Below the pieces are notes generated by a model. The model did not search any database, was not told the origin of the DNA, and saw only the letters and a list, made by a program, of their open reading frames with translations. A DNA stretch of 64,000 bases, from NCBI RefSeq assembly GCF_030386795.1, contig NZ_JANUQM010000006.1, positions 374,601-438,600 of the forward strand. Reading direction: 5' to 3'. The first letter of the stretch is position 1. Each line of letters opens with the position of its first letter. This DNA is from Streptomyces sp. S.PNR 29. Its GTDB lineage: Bacteria; Actinomycetota; Actinomycetes; Streptomycetales; Streptomycetaceae. Positions 16,042 through 25,188 of the stretch are shown here, one piece after another. Made by a program: the position numbers and the translations under genes.

Positions 16042-16653
16042 TCACAGATCGCGCATAAGTGTCGAGACAAGAGTCTCCTGGAGCCCACCGAGCCACAGGT
16101 ACGCCATCACCATCGGCTTGCGCGGGTCCTCGTCCGGCAGGCGGTAGAGGAGGTCGGTCTCGTCCTCGTCGGTGATCTCCAGCCGGGAGCCGATCGCCAG
16201 GCGCAGGTCGTTGAGGGCGCCGAGCCACCGCTGGGACTCCTCGGCCGACAGCTTGAGCACCGCCCCGCCCTCGCCCGCCGACGCCAGCTCGTCCAGCGAG
16301 CGGATCACCGCGAGGGCGTTGTCGCGCTTGCCGGCCCTGAGGTCGTTCTCGGTGAAGCGGCGGAACTCCGCGGAGTACGCCCGTCGCTCCTCCGCCTCCT
16401 GCGGGGACGCCGGCACCTCCTCAGGGTCGCTGTAGGCGTCCGGGAAGAGGCGCCTGAGCACCGGATCGGCGGGCGGCTCGCTCGGCCCCTCGGCGAACAG
16501 GTCGGCGAGCGGGTCGTCGGGGGCGTCCTCGGCGGGGCCGGGACCGATGAGCTCCAACAGCTGCACGGCCAGCGACCGGATGATGGAGATCTCGACGTCG
16601 TCGAGGGCGACGGCCGCGCCGCCGCCGGGGAGCGGTTCGAAGGTTCCTGGCAT
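16042..16653 (-). CDS. DUF2017 protein
   Basis: This 203-residue acidic soluble protein belongs to the DUF2017 family. Conserved blocks are VEISIIRSLAVQLLELIGP near the N-terminus, DPVLRRLFPDAY centrally, and LAIGSRLEI / LYRLPDEDP near the C-terminus. The family is nearly always next to clpS in actinobacteria, as here (12 bp downstream of clpS). That suggests a link to ClpS/Clp-dependent proteolysis, but no mechanism is known. Confidence 0.88.
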   Translation of the reverse strand: MPGTFEPLPGGGAAVALDDVEISIIRSLAVQLLELIGPGPAEDAPDDPLADLFAEGPSEPPADPVLRRLFPDAYSDPEEVPASPQEAEERRAYSAEFRRFTENDLRAGKRDNALAVIRSLDELASAGEGGAVLKLSAEESQRWLGALNDLRLAIGSRLEITDEDETDLLYRLPDEDPRKPMVMAYLWLGGLQETLVSTLMRDL

Positions 16654-16665
16654 CAGGGGTTATCG

Positions 16666-16983
16666 CTACTTCCGGTCCTGCTGGAGGGTGGCCCACAGAC
16701 CGTAGCCGTGCATCGCCTGCACGTCGCGTTCCATCTCCTCGCGAGTGCCGCTGGAGACGACCGCCCGGCCCTTGTGGTGGACGTCGAGCATGAGCTTGGT
16801 GGCCTTGTCCTTGGAGTAGCCGAAGTACGTCTGGAAGACGTACGTCACATAGCTCATGAGGTTGACCGGGTCGTTGTGGACGATCGTGACCCAGGGGACG
16901 TCGGGCTCGGGGACGGCGAAGACCTCCTCCGCCGACTCGGTACGTTCGATCTCTAGGGGAGCGGGTGACGTCACATCACCCAT
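16666..16983 (-). CDS. clpS: ClpS adaptor protein
   Basis: This 105-residue adaptor delivers N-degron substrates to the Clp ATPase. The signature VTIVHNDPVNLMSYVTYVF (about residues 31-49), with the substrate-pocket Asn-Asp, and MLDVHHKGRAVVSSG, with the conserved His, are present. The start could also be at 17010 (nine residues longer) or the GTG at 16974; I chose the ATG at 16983. It is divergent from pncB, with an intergenic gap of 110 bp. Confidence 0.93.
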   Translation of the reverse strand: MGDVTSPAPLEIERTESAEEVFAVPEPDVPWVTIVHNDPVNLMSYVTYVFQTYFGYSKDKATKLMLDVHHKGRAVVSSGTREEMERDVQAMHGYGLWATLQQDRK

Positions 16984-17055
16984 GCTGCCACTGGAGGGGG
17001 GTAGTCGCACAAACGGGCCCCCGCGTGCCCCCTCCGACCAGCATCCGAACCGAAA

Positions 17056-17085
17056 TCGTCAAACTGACGAAATCTGGAGTACGAT
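17056..17085. promoter_or_regulatory. Putative pncB operator and -10 box
   Basis: A perfect dyad TCGTCA-AAC-TGACGA (17056-17070) lies upstream of TACGAT (17080-17085), a good -10 hexamer. The -10 box ends 8 bases before the pncB ATG (17094), which predicts a very short or leaderless mRNA. The dyad sits where a -35/operator would be. Regulator unknown. Confidence 0.45.
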
Positions 17086-17093
17086 CCACTGCC

Positions 17094-18440
17094 ATGAACA
17101 CAGCGGACCTTGGGCTGCCGGTGGACGTTCCCTCGACGGCGCTCTTCACGGACCAGTACGAGCTGACCATGCTGCAGGCCGCGCTGAAGGCGGGCACGGC
17201 CGGGCGGCGGAGCGTGTTCGAGGTCTTCACCCGGCGGCTGCCGAACGGGCGCCGCTACGGCGTCGTGGCGGGCACCGGCCGGGTACTGGACGCGGTCGAG
17301 AACTTCCGCTTCGACGCGGGCGTCCTCGGCTTCCTGCGCAGGCAGGGCATCGTCGACGAGGAGACCCTGACGTGGCTCGCCGACTACCGCTTCAGCGGCG
17401 ACATCTGGGGCTATCCCGAGGGGGAGGTGTACTTCCCGGGCTCGCCGATCCTGCGGGTCGAGGGCACCTTCGCCGAGTGCGTGCTGCTGGAGACGGTGAT
17501 CCTGTCGATCCTCAACCACGACTCCGCGATCGCCGCGGCCGCCTCCCGCATGTCGTCGGCCGCCGGTGACCGCCCGCTGATCGAGATGGGCGCCCGGCGC
17601 ACCCACGAGCTGGCCGCGGTGGCCGCGTCCCGGGCCGCGTACGTCGGCGGCTTCGCCTCCACCTCCGACCTGGCCGCGGGCTTCCGCTACAACATCCCCA
17701 CCGTCGGCACCTCCGCCCACGCCTTCACCCTGCTGCACGACACCGAGCGGGACGCCTTCCAGGCCCAGGTGAACACGCTCGGCCGGGGCACGACGCTGCT
17801 GGTGGACACCTACGACGTCGCCGAGGCCGTCCGTACGGCCGTCGAGATCGCCGGGCCCGAACTGGGCGCGGTGCGCATCGACTCCGGCGACCTGCTGCTG
17901 GTCGCGCACCGGGTGCGGCAACAGCTGGACGCGCTGGGCGCGAAGGACACGAAGATCATCGTGACCTCCGACCTGGACGAGTACGCGATCGCCTCGCTGG
18001 CGGCGGCGCCCGTGGACGCGTACGGCGTCGGCACCCAGCTGGTGACCGGCTCCGGCCACCCGACGAGCTCGATGGTCTACAAGCTGGTCGCCCGCGCCGA
18101 GTCCACCGGCGCGGACGCGCCGCTGATGCCGGTGGCCAAGAAGTCCACCGGCGGCAAGACGTCCCTCGGCGGCCGCAAGTGGGCCGCGCGACGGTTCGAC
18201 GCGTACGGGGTCGCCGAAGCCGAGGTGATCGGCACCGGACCCGTGCCGGACGAACTCGCCGACCGGCAGCTGCTGGTCGAGCTGGTCAAGGGGGGCGAAG
18301 TGGTCGCACGCGAGCCGCTGGACGTCGCACGTGAGCGGCACGCAGGCGCACGCGCGAACCTGCCGCTCTCCGCCACGCAGCTCTCGCGCGGGGAACCCGT
18401 CATTCCGACGGAGTACGTCCAGGGGCTCTCGGGTAGCTAA
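17094..18440 (+). CDS. pncB: Nicotinate phosphoribosyltransferase
   Basis: This 448-residue cytosolic enzyme of NAD salvage converts nicotinate plus PRPP to nicotinate mononucleotide. Supporting motifs are FTDQYELTMLQAALKAG at the N-terminus, FEVFTRRLPNGRRYGV, GARRTHELAA (phosphoribosyl-binding), VRIDSGDL and the GVGTQLVTG loop. No ribosome site precedes the ATG at 17094, consistent with a leaderless start. pncA follows 145 bp downstream on the same strand, so nicotinamide to nicotinate to NaMN is encoded as a unit. Confidence 0.95.
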   Translation: MNTADLGLPVDVPSTALFTDQYELTMLQAALKAGTAGRRSVFEVFTRRLPNGRRYGVVAGTGRVLDAVENFRFDAGVLGFLRRQGIVDEETLTWLADYRFSGDIWGYPEGEVYFPGSPILRVEGTFAECVLLETVILSILNHDSAIAAAASRMSSAAGDRPLIEMGARRTHELAAVAASRAAYVGGFASTSDLAAGFRYNIPTVGTSAHAFTLLHDTERDAFQAQVNTLGRGTTLLVDTYDVAEAVRTAVEIAGPELGAVRIDSGDLLLVAHRVRQQLDALGAKDTKIIVTSDLDEYAIASLAAAPVDAYGVGTQLVTGSGHPTSSMVYKLVARAESTGADAPLMPVAKKSTGGKTSLGGRKWAARRFDAYGVAEAEVIGTGPVPDELADRQLLVELVKGGEVVAREPLDVARERHAGARANLPLSATQLSRGEPVIPTEYVQGLSGS

Positions 18441-18585
18441 AGCGGGTGCCCCGCGTACGCCCCGCAGAGCCCCTCCCGATCCGCCACCGAACTCAATAGG
18501 CTCGGAAGTTCACCGGCCGGGCCGCATCGCTTGCTCCGCAGATTCCCCCCGACCCCACAGTCTCCATAGTCGAAGGACACCGACC

Positions 18586-19170
18586 ATGCGCCGCGCCTTG
18601 ATCGTCGTAGACGTGCAGAACGACTTCTGCGAGGGGGGCAGCCTTGCGGTGGCCGGGGGCGCCGACGTGGCCGCCGCCATCACCGAGCTGATCGGGCAGG
18701 CACCGGCCGGCTACCGCCATGTCGTGGCCACCCGCGACCACCACATCGCACCCGGTGGCCACTTCGCCGACAACCCCGACTACGTCCGCTCCTGGCCCGC
18801 GCACTGCGTCGCCGGCACGGAAGGGGTCGGCTTCCACCCGAACTTCGCCCCGGCCGTCGCCTCCGGCTCGATCGACGCCGTCTTCGACAAGGGGGCGTAC
18901 GCGGCGGCCTACAGCGGCTTCGAGGGCACCGACGAGAACGGCGTGACGCTGGCCGACTGGCTGCGCGCGCGGGAGATCGACGAGGTGGACGTCGTGGGCA
19001 TAGCGACGGACCACTGCGTGAAGGCCACCGCGCTGGACGCCGTACGGGAGGGCTTTCGCACCCAGGTCCTGCTCGACCTGACCGCCGGGGTGTCCGAGGA
19101 GACCACGCAGCGGGCGCTGGAGGAGCTGCGCGAGGCGGGGGTCGAGCTGTCGGGCAAGCCCGTCGTGTAG
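18586..19170 (+). CDS. pncA: Nicotinamidase
   Basis: This 194-residue cysteine hydrolase deamidates nicotinamide to nicotinate. VVDVQNDFCEGG carries the catalytic Asp, the metal ligands appear in DHHIAPGGHF, the catalytic Lys lies in DAVFDKGAY, and the nucleophilic Cys is in IATDHCVKATALDA. All are present and correctly ordered. The ATG at 18586 starts the isochorismatase-like fold. It acts immediately upstream of PncB in the same salvage route. Confidence 0.95.
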   Translation: MRRALIVVDVQNDFCEGGSLAVAGGADVAAAITELIGQAPAGYRHVVATRDHHIAPGGHFADNPDYVRSWPAHCVAGTEGVGFHPNFAPAVASGSIDAVFDKGAYAAAYSGFEGTDENGVTLADWLRAREIDEVDVVGIATDHCVKATALDAVREGFRTQVLLDLTAGVSEETTQRALEELREAGVELSGKPVV

Positions 19171-19199
19171 GACGTGCACGGCCTGGACAGGGCGGCGGC

Positions 19200-19562
19200 C
19201 TACGCCTGCGGCGTCGGGCGTCTCAGCAGGGACCGGATCGGGTGCCACAGCTCCTGGACGAGTTCCGGGCCGGTCGTGACGCCGCCCGTGGGGGACGTGC
19301 GCCATATCAGGCCGTCCGGGTGGTGCAGGACCGCCGTGATCTCGTCCGGGGTCGGCGGGGCGGCGTTGCCCCGCAGGTAGACCGCGCCCATGCCCAGGTT
19401 GCGCAGCCTGGTCAGGGCGCGCGCCCGGTTCACGGCGTGCACGAGCACGCGCACGCCCCCGGAGGGGGGACCCCCACCAGGTCCGGCGGCGGCGGGGGTG
19501 GGCAGGTTGAGCGCCACCACCACCGTGCCGTTCGGCAGCTTGCAGAATCCTCCTGCGGCCAT
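19200..19562 (-). CDS. Conserved hypothetical protein
   Basis: The product is 120 residues, soluble, without a signal or membrane segment. It has a Pro/Gly-rich insert near residue 25-38 and a C-terminal half with NLGMGAVYLRGNAAPPTPDEITAVLHH that looks structured. I recognise no family. Codon usage is typical for the genome. It is convergent with pncA (29 bp between stops) and lies in the gap before the metalloprotease. Confidence 0.7.
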   Translation of the reverse strand: MAAGGFCKLPNGTVVVALNLPTPAAAGPGGGPPSGGVRVLVHAVNRARALTRLRNLGMGAVYLRGNAAPPTPDEITAVLHHPDGLIWRTSPTGGVTTGPELVQELWHPIRSLLRRPTPQA

Positions 19563-19684
19563 GCGGTCACACCCCCGTGTCAGCCGGTGTCAATAAGGGA
19601 ACCACAGCACGCACCTAAACACGGATCGGCGGCAACCCGCCAGGGGGTCACCGCCGATCACCTTCTGACCTGCGAAAACGTCGC

Positions 19685-22033
19685 CTACTTCACTGCGCGT
19701 CCGACCTGGAGCGAGATCGTGGAGCCGTCCTTGGCCTCCTTGACGATCTTGATCGTGGTGTTGGTGTCAGTGATCTCGACGCCACCGGTGGGGTTGGACT
19801 TGTCGTAGTACGTGCCGGTGTGGTCGTTGAAGAGCGGAACACCCTTGGAGGAGGGGATCCGGGTCGCGACGCCCGCGTTGTGCAGCGTGATGCCGTCCGT
19901 CCGGTAGAGGCTGAACGGCGAGTCGTAGGACTGGACGCGGTTGCGCATCAGCGTGCCGTCGGAGAACTTCAGCGCGGCCGGGTGCGAGTCGATGGGCAGG
20001 ATCAGACCCTTGCCCGGGTGCTGAGTGGTGTTGTTGTCCTTCTGGGAGGTGTCCCACTTCCAGATCAGCAGGCCGTTCTGGTACGGGTAGTGCTCCACCC
20101 AGGACGGACGCGTGTTCTGGAAGCCGAAGTTGTACGGGCCGACCTTGAGGGTCTTGTCGTACGACACGTACTGGCGGTTCTCGGCGATGTAGTACTGGTC
20201 GTAGTCGTCCGAGATGGACGCGCCGATGCGGGAGAAGCCCTTCGCCGTCCAGGCCGCGTCCGCGCTCTCCGCGTTGTCGGAGAAGAGGGCGCTGCCGTCG
20301 GCGGTGACGGTGATCTCGTCGGCCGTGAAGCCCTTCGGGGCCACGCCGCCGTCGGTCTGGTAGCGGAAGCGCAGGTCGATCTTCTTGCCCGCGTACGCGT
20401 CCAGCGGGTACGCCAGCTTCCGGTGCTCGGCGGAGGAGCCGGTCAGCGCCGGCTTGCCGCTGGCGTCGCGCGGGATCGCCGTGCCGTCGACCGTGCCGTC
20501 GACCGCCGTCCAGGTGGCGCCGCCGTCGGTGGAGACCTCGGTGTAGAGGTAGTCGAAGTCGGCCTCGATGTCGTACCAGCCGTCGAGCGTGAGGGTGGCC
20601 GAGGACTTGCCGGTGAGGTCGACGGAGCGGGTCAGGGTGTTGGCGAGGTTGTTGCCGTTGCCGCTCCACCACTGGTTCGCGCCCTGTGCGGGCGCCACGA
20701 TCTCGGTGGTCACCTGCTTCTTGGGCAGCTCGACCACGAGGGCCTGCTTGTTCTTCGTGTTGTACTCGGCGACGCCCAGCTTGTGCTTGGACTTCGTCGC
20801 GGCCTTGGCGGTGTCGTAATTGAGCCAGCCGAGCTGCAGCTTGTCCCAGGCGGTCATGTCGCCGGGCAGGTCGCCGATGGTGTCCTTGCCGGTGCCGAGC
20901 CAGGAGCCGGAGGACATCAGGGTCCAGAAGCCGGTGGAGTTGTCGCCCGTGTTGGTGGTGTCGTAGTGGTCCGGCAGACCGAGGTCGTGGCCGTACTCGT
21001 GGGCGAAGACGCCGAGTCCGCCGTTCTCCGGCTGGATGGTGTAGTCGCCGACCCAGAGGCCGGTGTCGCCGATCTGGGTGCCGCCGAGCTTGTTGAACTC
21101 GGGGCCGGTGGCGCCGGCGTCGGTGCCGAACGCGTACCAGCGGTGGGCCCAGATGGCGTCGTCGCCCTGCGCGCCGCCGCCCGCGGACTCGTCCTCGCCG
21201 GCGTGGACGACCTGGAAGTGGTCGATGTAGCCGTCGCGCTCGTTGAAGTTGCCGTCGCCGTCGAAGTCGTAGCGGTCCCACTGGTCGTACTGGGCGAGCT
21301 TGGCCTTGATCTCGGCGTCGGTCTTCCCGGCCGCCTTCTGCTGGGAGACCCAGGCGCTCACGCCGTCGGCGACCGCGTACCAGGCGCAGTTGTCGGGGTC
21401 GCACTTGTTGGAGCCGTAACGAGCCTCGTTGTAGGGGACCTTGACCCAGTCCGAGACCTCGCCCTCGATCGAGTAGCGGCCCGAGGACTGCTTCTCGTAG
21501 TACGTCTTCATCGAGGCGGTGCCGTCGCCGAAGTACAGGTCCTGGAAGTGCTCGCGGTCGTAGTCCGCCTGCCAGGCCGTGGAGTTGTCCTGCTTGCGGT
21601 CCGGCTCGGCGATCTGGTTGTGCAGCGGGCCGGGGGTGCCACCGTAGCGGCTGTCGACCTGGTCGCCGAACTCGACCAGGATCGTGAAGATCTTGTCGGT
21701 CTTCTCGCGGCCGAGCTCGACGTACTTGCTCTTGCCCTTCTTGCTCTTCAGCTGCACGACCTTCGAGCCGTCACGGTTCTTGACCGTGGCATCGCCCGAT
21801 ATGACCTGCTTCAGGGCTTCTTCTCGCTGGGCGGCCTGAGTCTTGCTCAGCGGGCCTTCCAGATCGTGCTCCTGGTCGGAGTGGGCGCGGTCGGCCGGGT
21901 CGGTCCGCTGTACGGACGCCGCCGAGGGGCCTTCGTCGGCCCGCGCCACCGCGAAGGTGGAGAGCGTCGCCGCGGCCGTGGCGAGCGTGACGCCTATCGC
22001 GGCCGTTCTGAAGGTCCAGGGTCTGCTGGTCAC
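19685..22033 (-). CDS. Immune inhibitor A-type secreted M6 metalloprotease
   Basis: This is a 782-residue secreted protease. A signal peptide (about residues 1-33: basic start, hydrophobic core, AVARADE cleavage region) is followed by a propeptide. The catalytic domain has the zinc motif HEYGHDLGLPDHYD, with the HExxH core and a further His. A C-terminal region with VDLTGKSSATLTLDGWYDIE is the beta-sandwich often seen in InhA proteins. The GTG at 22033 has GGGGGAGG upstream and is preferred to the longer frame. Its role is probably extracellular protein degradation. TTGAC/GTCAA repeats lie upstream. Confidence 0.93.
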   Translation of the reverse strand: MTSRPWTFRTAAIGVTLATAAATLSTFAVARADEGPSAASVQRTDPADRAHSDQEHDLEGPLSKTQAAQREEALKQVISGDATVKNRDGSKVVQLKSKKGKSKYVELGREKTDKIFTILVEFGDQVDSRYGGTPGPLHNQIAEPDRKQDNSTAWQADYDREHFQDLYFGDGTASMKTYYEKQSSGRYSIEGEVSDWVKVPYNEARYGSNKCDPDNCAWYAVADGVSAWVSQQKAAGKTDAEIKAKLAQYDQWDRYDFDGDGNFNERDGYIDHFQVVHAGEDESAGGGAQGDDAIWAHRWYAFGTDAGATGPEFNKLGGTQIGDTGLWVGDYTIQPENGGLGVFAHEYGHDLGLPDHYDTTNTGDNSTGFWTLMSSGSWLGTGKDTIGDLPGDMTAWDKLQLGWLNYDTAKAATKSKHKLGVAEYNTKNKQALVVELPKKQVTTEIVAPAQGANQWWSGNGNNLANTLTRSVDLTGKSSATLTLDGWYDIEADFDYLYTEVSTDGGATWTAVDGTVDGTAIPRDASGKPALTGSSAEHRKLAYPLDAYAGKKIDLRFRYQTDGGVAPKGFTADEITVTADGSALFSDNAESADAAWTAKGFSRIGASISDDYDQYYIAENRQYVSYDKTLKVGPYNFGFQNTRPSWVEHYPYQNGLLIWKWDTSQKDNNTTQHPGKGLILPIDSHPAALKFSDGTLMRNRVQSYDSPFSLYRTDGITLHNAGVATRIPSSKGVPLFNDHTGTYYDKSNPTGGVEITDTNTTIKIVKEAKDGSTISLQVGRAVK

Positions 22034-22396
22034 TTGAGTTCCTCCCCCGCGTTCGTGCGCGCGGAGGAAGGAGTCCTGTGGTGGAGGTGTCCGCGCGCGC
22101 GTGGTCAACGCGTGTAGTCAAGTGACGACATTTGACTAGAGGTTAACGAGAAAAGACAGACCTTGACTTGAACAAGTCAATTGCACTATGCGGAGCCGGC
22201 GTTCGCTTTACGGACACCGGATGCGCCGTCCAGTAGGCGCGCAGGACCGTCCACGTACCGGACGGCATGACTCCGTGCGCCCCCCGTGCACCGGCACTGT
22301 TGGTTAGGTCACGCTTACCGTTCGCTCCACTCGGGCATGCAGGCGATTAGAGGCCTGTCCGCGACCCCCGCCCCCACTTCCGAGGACACGATTGCC
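22034..22396. promoter_or_regulatory. Protease upstream region with paired TTGACT/AGTCAA repeats
   Basis: Between the divergent protease and small membrane-protein genes lie two dyads made of the same half-site. AGTCAA (22116-22121) and TTGACT (22132-22137) form one. TTGACTT-GAAC-AAGTCAA (22163-22180) forms the other. They are AT-rich islands in a GC-rich background and sit 80-150 bp from the protease start, as expected for operator or promoter elements. Nothing else is recognised in the remaining bases. Confidence 0.5.
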
Positions 22397-22681
22397 ATGC
22401 CCCGTCCGTCTGCCGCCCAACTCGCCTACGGCTCGTGCACCGTGATCTTCTCGACACTCGCCATGCTGCTGCTGTCGCAGACGAGTTCGGGTGCGGGGAT
22501 CGCCGTGATCGCGGTCGCGGCGCTCGCCCTCGGACTGCTGGTCGCCCTGACGGTACGGCAGCCCAGGTCCCGTACGGCCGCGCAGGAACGTCCCGCCACC
22601 AAGGACACCGTGCGGGCGGCCGCCCCCGTCTCCCTCACCCCGGTCAGGTCCGAGCCGGTGCGCGAGCGGGCGGCCTCCTGA
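22397..22681 (+). CDS. Small membrane protein
   Basis: The product is 94 residues with two predicted transmembrane helices: YGSCTVIFSTLAMLLLS and GIAVIAVAALALGLLVALTV. They are separated by a short Ser/Gly turn and followed by a basic, Arg-rich cytoplasmic tail. The ATG at 22397 follows a GAGGA-type site. The family is unknown. It is convergent with the RDD-family gene downstream. Confidence 0.68.
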   Translation: MPRPSAAQLAYGSCTVIFSTLAMLLLSQTSSGAGIAVIAVAALALGLLVALTVRQPRSRTAAQERPATKDTVRAAAPVSLTPVRSEPVRERAAS

Positions 22682-22703
22682 CCGACCGGCCTTCAGGGCC
22701 GCG

Positions 22704-23384
22704 TCAACGGGTGCTGACCACCACCGTCCTGGCCGCCTTGTCGTGCAGTCCCTGCTTGTAGGGCCTGTCGAAGAAGCTCCAGCCGCCCGCGATGATGGTC
22801 CAGACGCAGGCGCAGCAGAAGGCGAAGGGCAGCCACAGCACCGCCGCGCGCGTCAGCGAGGTCTGCACGGAGGGCGTGGCCCCGTTGTCGAGGTCGGCCA
22901 CGCGCATGCCCAGCCACCTCTTGCCGAGGGTCTGTCCGGTCCTGGAGATCAGGACGGTGTCGTAGGCGATGTAGAGCACGGCGGCGATGATCGACTGCCC
23001 GAACGACTTGCCGACCTCGATCTCGTCGCCGTCCACGGTGTACTCGGTGACACCGAAGCCCCAGCTGAGCAGCCAGACGACGATCCCCACGAGCACCATG
23101 TCGATGAGCCGGGCGAGCGTGCGCCTGCCGCTGTCGGCGAGCGGGGGCATGCCGGCGAGCGGATCGGTGGGCTGGTCACCGCCGCCGTAGGGGCCGCCTC
23201 CGTAGGGCGGGGGCTGGCCGCCGGGCGGGGTGTCGTACGGCGAGCCCGCGCCCGCCCCGGGAGCTCCGGGACCGCCCGGCCCTGCGGGGCCCTCGGGGCC
23301 ACCGGGTTCCCCGGGAGGGGGCTGCTTCCTGAACGGGTCGTCTTCTGGCGGCATGCCGGAGCCGGGGGGCGGTTCGCTGCTCAT
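22704..23384 (-). CDS. RDD-family membrane protein
   Basis: The product is 226 residues. A Pro/Gly-rich N-terminus of about 85 residues precedes an RDD domain: RRTLARLIDMVLVGIVVWLL holds the Arg...Asp pair of the first helix, then AYDTVLISRTGQTLGKRWLGMRVAD is the conserved loop, and further helices follow. RDD proteins are poorly understood membrane proteins, some linked to ion transport. It is paired with a larger RDD gene upstream on the same strand. Confidence 0.87.
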   Translation of the reverse strand: MSSEPPPGSGMPPEDDPFRKQPPPGEPGGPEGPAGPGGPGAPGAGAGSPYDTPPGGQPPPYGGGPYGGGDQPTDPLAGMPPLADSGRRTLARLIDMVLVGIVVWLLSWGFGVTEYTVDGDEIEVGKSFGQSIIAAVLYIAYDTVLISRTGQTLGKRWLGMRVADLDNGATPSVQTSLTRAAVLWLPFAFCCACVWTIIAGGWSFFDRPYKQGLHDKAARTVVVSTR

Positions 23385-23493
23385 GGCCCGAGTCGACCGC
23401 GAACCCTCCGGCTCCGCATCCGGCGGGCGGCCGTCCGGGGTACCGCCTCAGGTCTCCCTCGGGGGAGGGGGCCGAGGGGGCGTCAGAGGCCCC

Positions 23494-25020
23494 CTAGCCC
23501 GCGACGAACGTGTGCGCGGCCTTGTCGTGCCAGCACTGGTGCCACGGCCGGTCGAACAGGCACCACACGACACCGACGATCCCGACGACGAGGAGGCCGG
23601 GGACGCTGTAGACCAGCCAGCGGCGCAGGGCGGCGCCGAAGTCCGGGGCCTCGTGGCCCTCGATGTCCCGCACCTCAAGACCCAGCAGCTTCTTGCCGAG
23701 GGTGCGGCCCCACTTGGCGGTGGGCAGCGCCTCGTAGACGACGCCGAAGAGCAGCAGGACGGCGAGGACGATGCCGAGGTACAGGGACGTCGTGCCGTCG
23801 AGCAGCCAGACGGTGACGGTCTCGCCGGAGAGCCTGGCCGCGTCGATCTTGTCGTTGACGTGGTCGATCGCTCTGGTGCCCAGCGGGACGGCGGCCACGG
23901 CGGTGACGCCCGCGAGGACGACGGTGTCCAGCAGCCGCGCGGCCAGGCGCTTGCCGATCGGCGCGGGCCGGGCCGCCGCCTGCCGCCGGGCGGCCGCCTG
24001 GAAGACGTCCTCGACCGGCGGCTTCCAGGGCGCGACGGGCTGCTCGTCGCCGGGGGTCCCCGCGAGGCGGTGCACCTGCTGGGCCCAGGAGGACTGACCG
24101 CCGCCGGGTCCGGACGTCAGCGGGGTGGGTCCGGGAGCGGGGGCTGGGTGCTGCGGGGTGGCGGGGACGGACTGCGGACCGGACGGAGCCGCCGGGTCGG
24201 CCGTGGGGGCCTGGGCCCCGGCGGCTGCCTGCGCGGCGGCCGCGCGAGCGGCGGCGGCCTTGCCGGCACCGAAGCCGGGGGCGCCGGAACCGTGGTGTGG
24301 CGCGCCCGTGCTCCCGGCCGCTCCGCCGCCGGGCTGTCCCGTGCGCGGTGAGACGGCGCGGAAGGTCATCGTGCCCTCGTCGGAGGCGGGGCCGCCGGGA
24401 CCAGGGACGCCGGGAGTACCGGCACCGGGTCCGGAAGCCCCGCCGCCGGAGGCCCCCGCTCCCCCGGGTGTGGCCGTCGGCCGGCGGAACACGAACGTGC
24501 TGCCCGCGTCCCGGTCCGACGCGGCCGGCGGGATCGTCGCCGTGCCGTCCGTGCGGGCGGACAGGCCGTCCGGCTGCTGGGCGGGGGCGTCGGCCGGCCG
24601 GGCCTCGTCGGGCCCGTCGTCGGCGGGGCGGGACGGGTGCGGCACCCTCGGGTCGGCGCTCTGCGGGGAGCCCCAGGAGACGCGGCGGTCCTGGTCGCCG
24701 CCGAAGCCGGACTGGCGGGAGCGGTCGGCGCCCCAGGCGGACGCCGGTTCGGGACGGCTGCCGTGCTGGGACTCGGGCGGAGAGGCCCCGTCGACCGGGT
24801 CCTCGTCGAAGAAGTGCGGCCCGGTCTCCTCGACGGCGGGCTGCGCCGGGCGCACGCCGGGCGGTGGGGCGAGCGGTTCGCCGTCCTTGGGCGCCGGACG
24901 GCTGGTGCCCGGCACCCAGGCGGCACCGTTCCAGTACCGGACGTATCCAGGGATGGACGGGTCCGGGTAATACCCTTCGCGGGGCCTGTCGTCACCGGGG
25001 GCCGGGGTTGGGGCGCTCAT
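23494..25020 (-). CDS. DUF2510 and RDD domain membrane protein
   Basis: The product is 508 residues. The N-terminus carries a DUF2510-type motif (YYPDPSIPGYVRYWNGAAWV). A long Pro/Gly/Ala-rich disordered segment follows (about 40-340). The C-terminal RDD domain begins at IGKRLAARLLDTVVLAGVTA and includes KWGRTLGKKLLGLEVRDIEG and three to four transmembrane helices. The ATG at 25020 is chosen because the preceding frame is low-complexity and unsupported. It is probably co-transcribed with the smaller RDD gene, 109 bp downstream. Confidence 0.85.
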   Translation of the reverse strand: MSAPTPAPGDDRPREGYYPDPSIPGYVRYWNGAAWVPGTSRPAPKDGEPLAPPPGVRPAQPAVEETGPHFFDEDPVDGASPPESQHGSRPEPASAWGADRSRQSGFGGDQDRRVSWGSPQSADPRVPHPSRPADDGPDEARPADAPAQQPDGLSARTDGTATIPPAASDRDAGSTFVFRRPTATPGGAGASGGGASGPGAGTPGVPGPGGPASDEGTMTFRAVSPRTGQPGGGAAGSTGAPHHGSGAPGFGAGKAAAARAAAAQAAAGAQAPTADPAAPSGPQSVPATPQHPAPAPGPTPLTSGPGGGQSSWAQQVHRLAGTPGDEQPVAPWKPPVEDVFQAAARRQAAARPAPIGKRLAARLLDTVVLAGVTAVAAVPLGTRAIDHVNDKIDAARLSGETVTVWLLDGTTSLYLGIVLAVLLLFGVVYEALPTAKWGRTLGKKLLGLEVRDIEGHEAPDFGAALRRWLVYSVPGLLVVGIVGVVWCLFDRPWHQCWHDKAAHTFVAG

Positions 25021-25188
25021 GTCCGTCGTCCGGTATCTGCTCGAAGGTGGGATGGGGGGCTCCACATCTATCAGACGAGCGCAACCCCCACCGCCAGTCC
25101 CGCCGGACCCGCTCTTTTCCGGGCAACCTCGTACAGGTCCTTCACTCTTGGAGGACAAGGCCCGAAAAAACTTCCGCCTACCCGTGCC

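Noticed and set aside
19767..22117. Long frames opposite or alongside the metalloprotease
   Set aside because: Compositional artefacts of GC-rich third positions; no motif or start.
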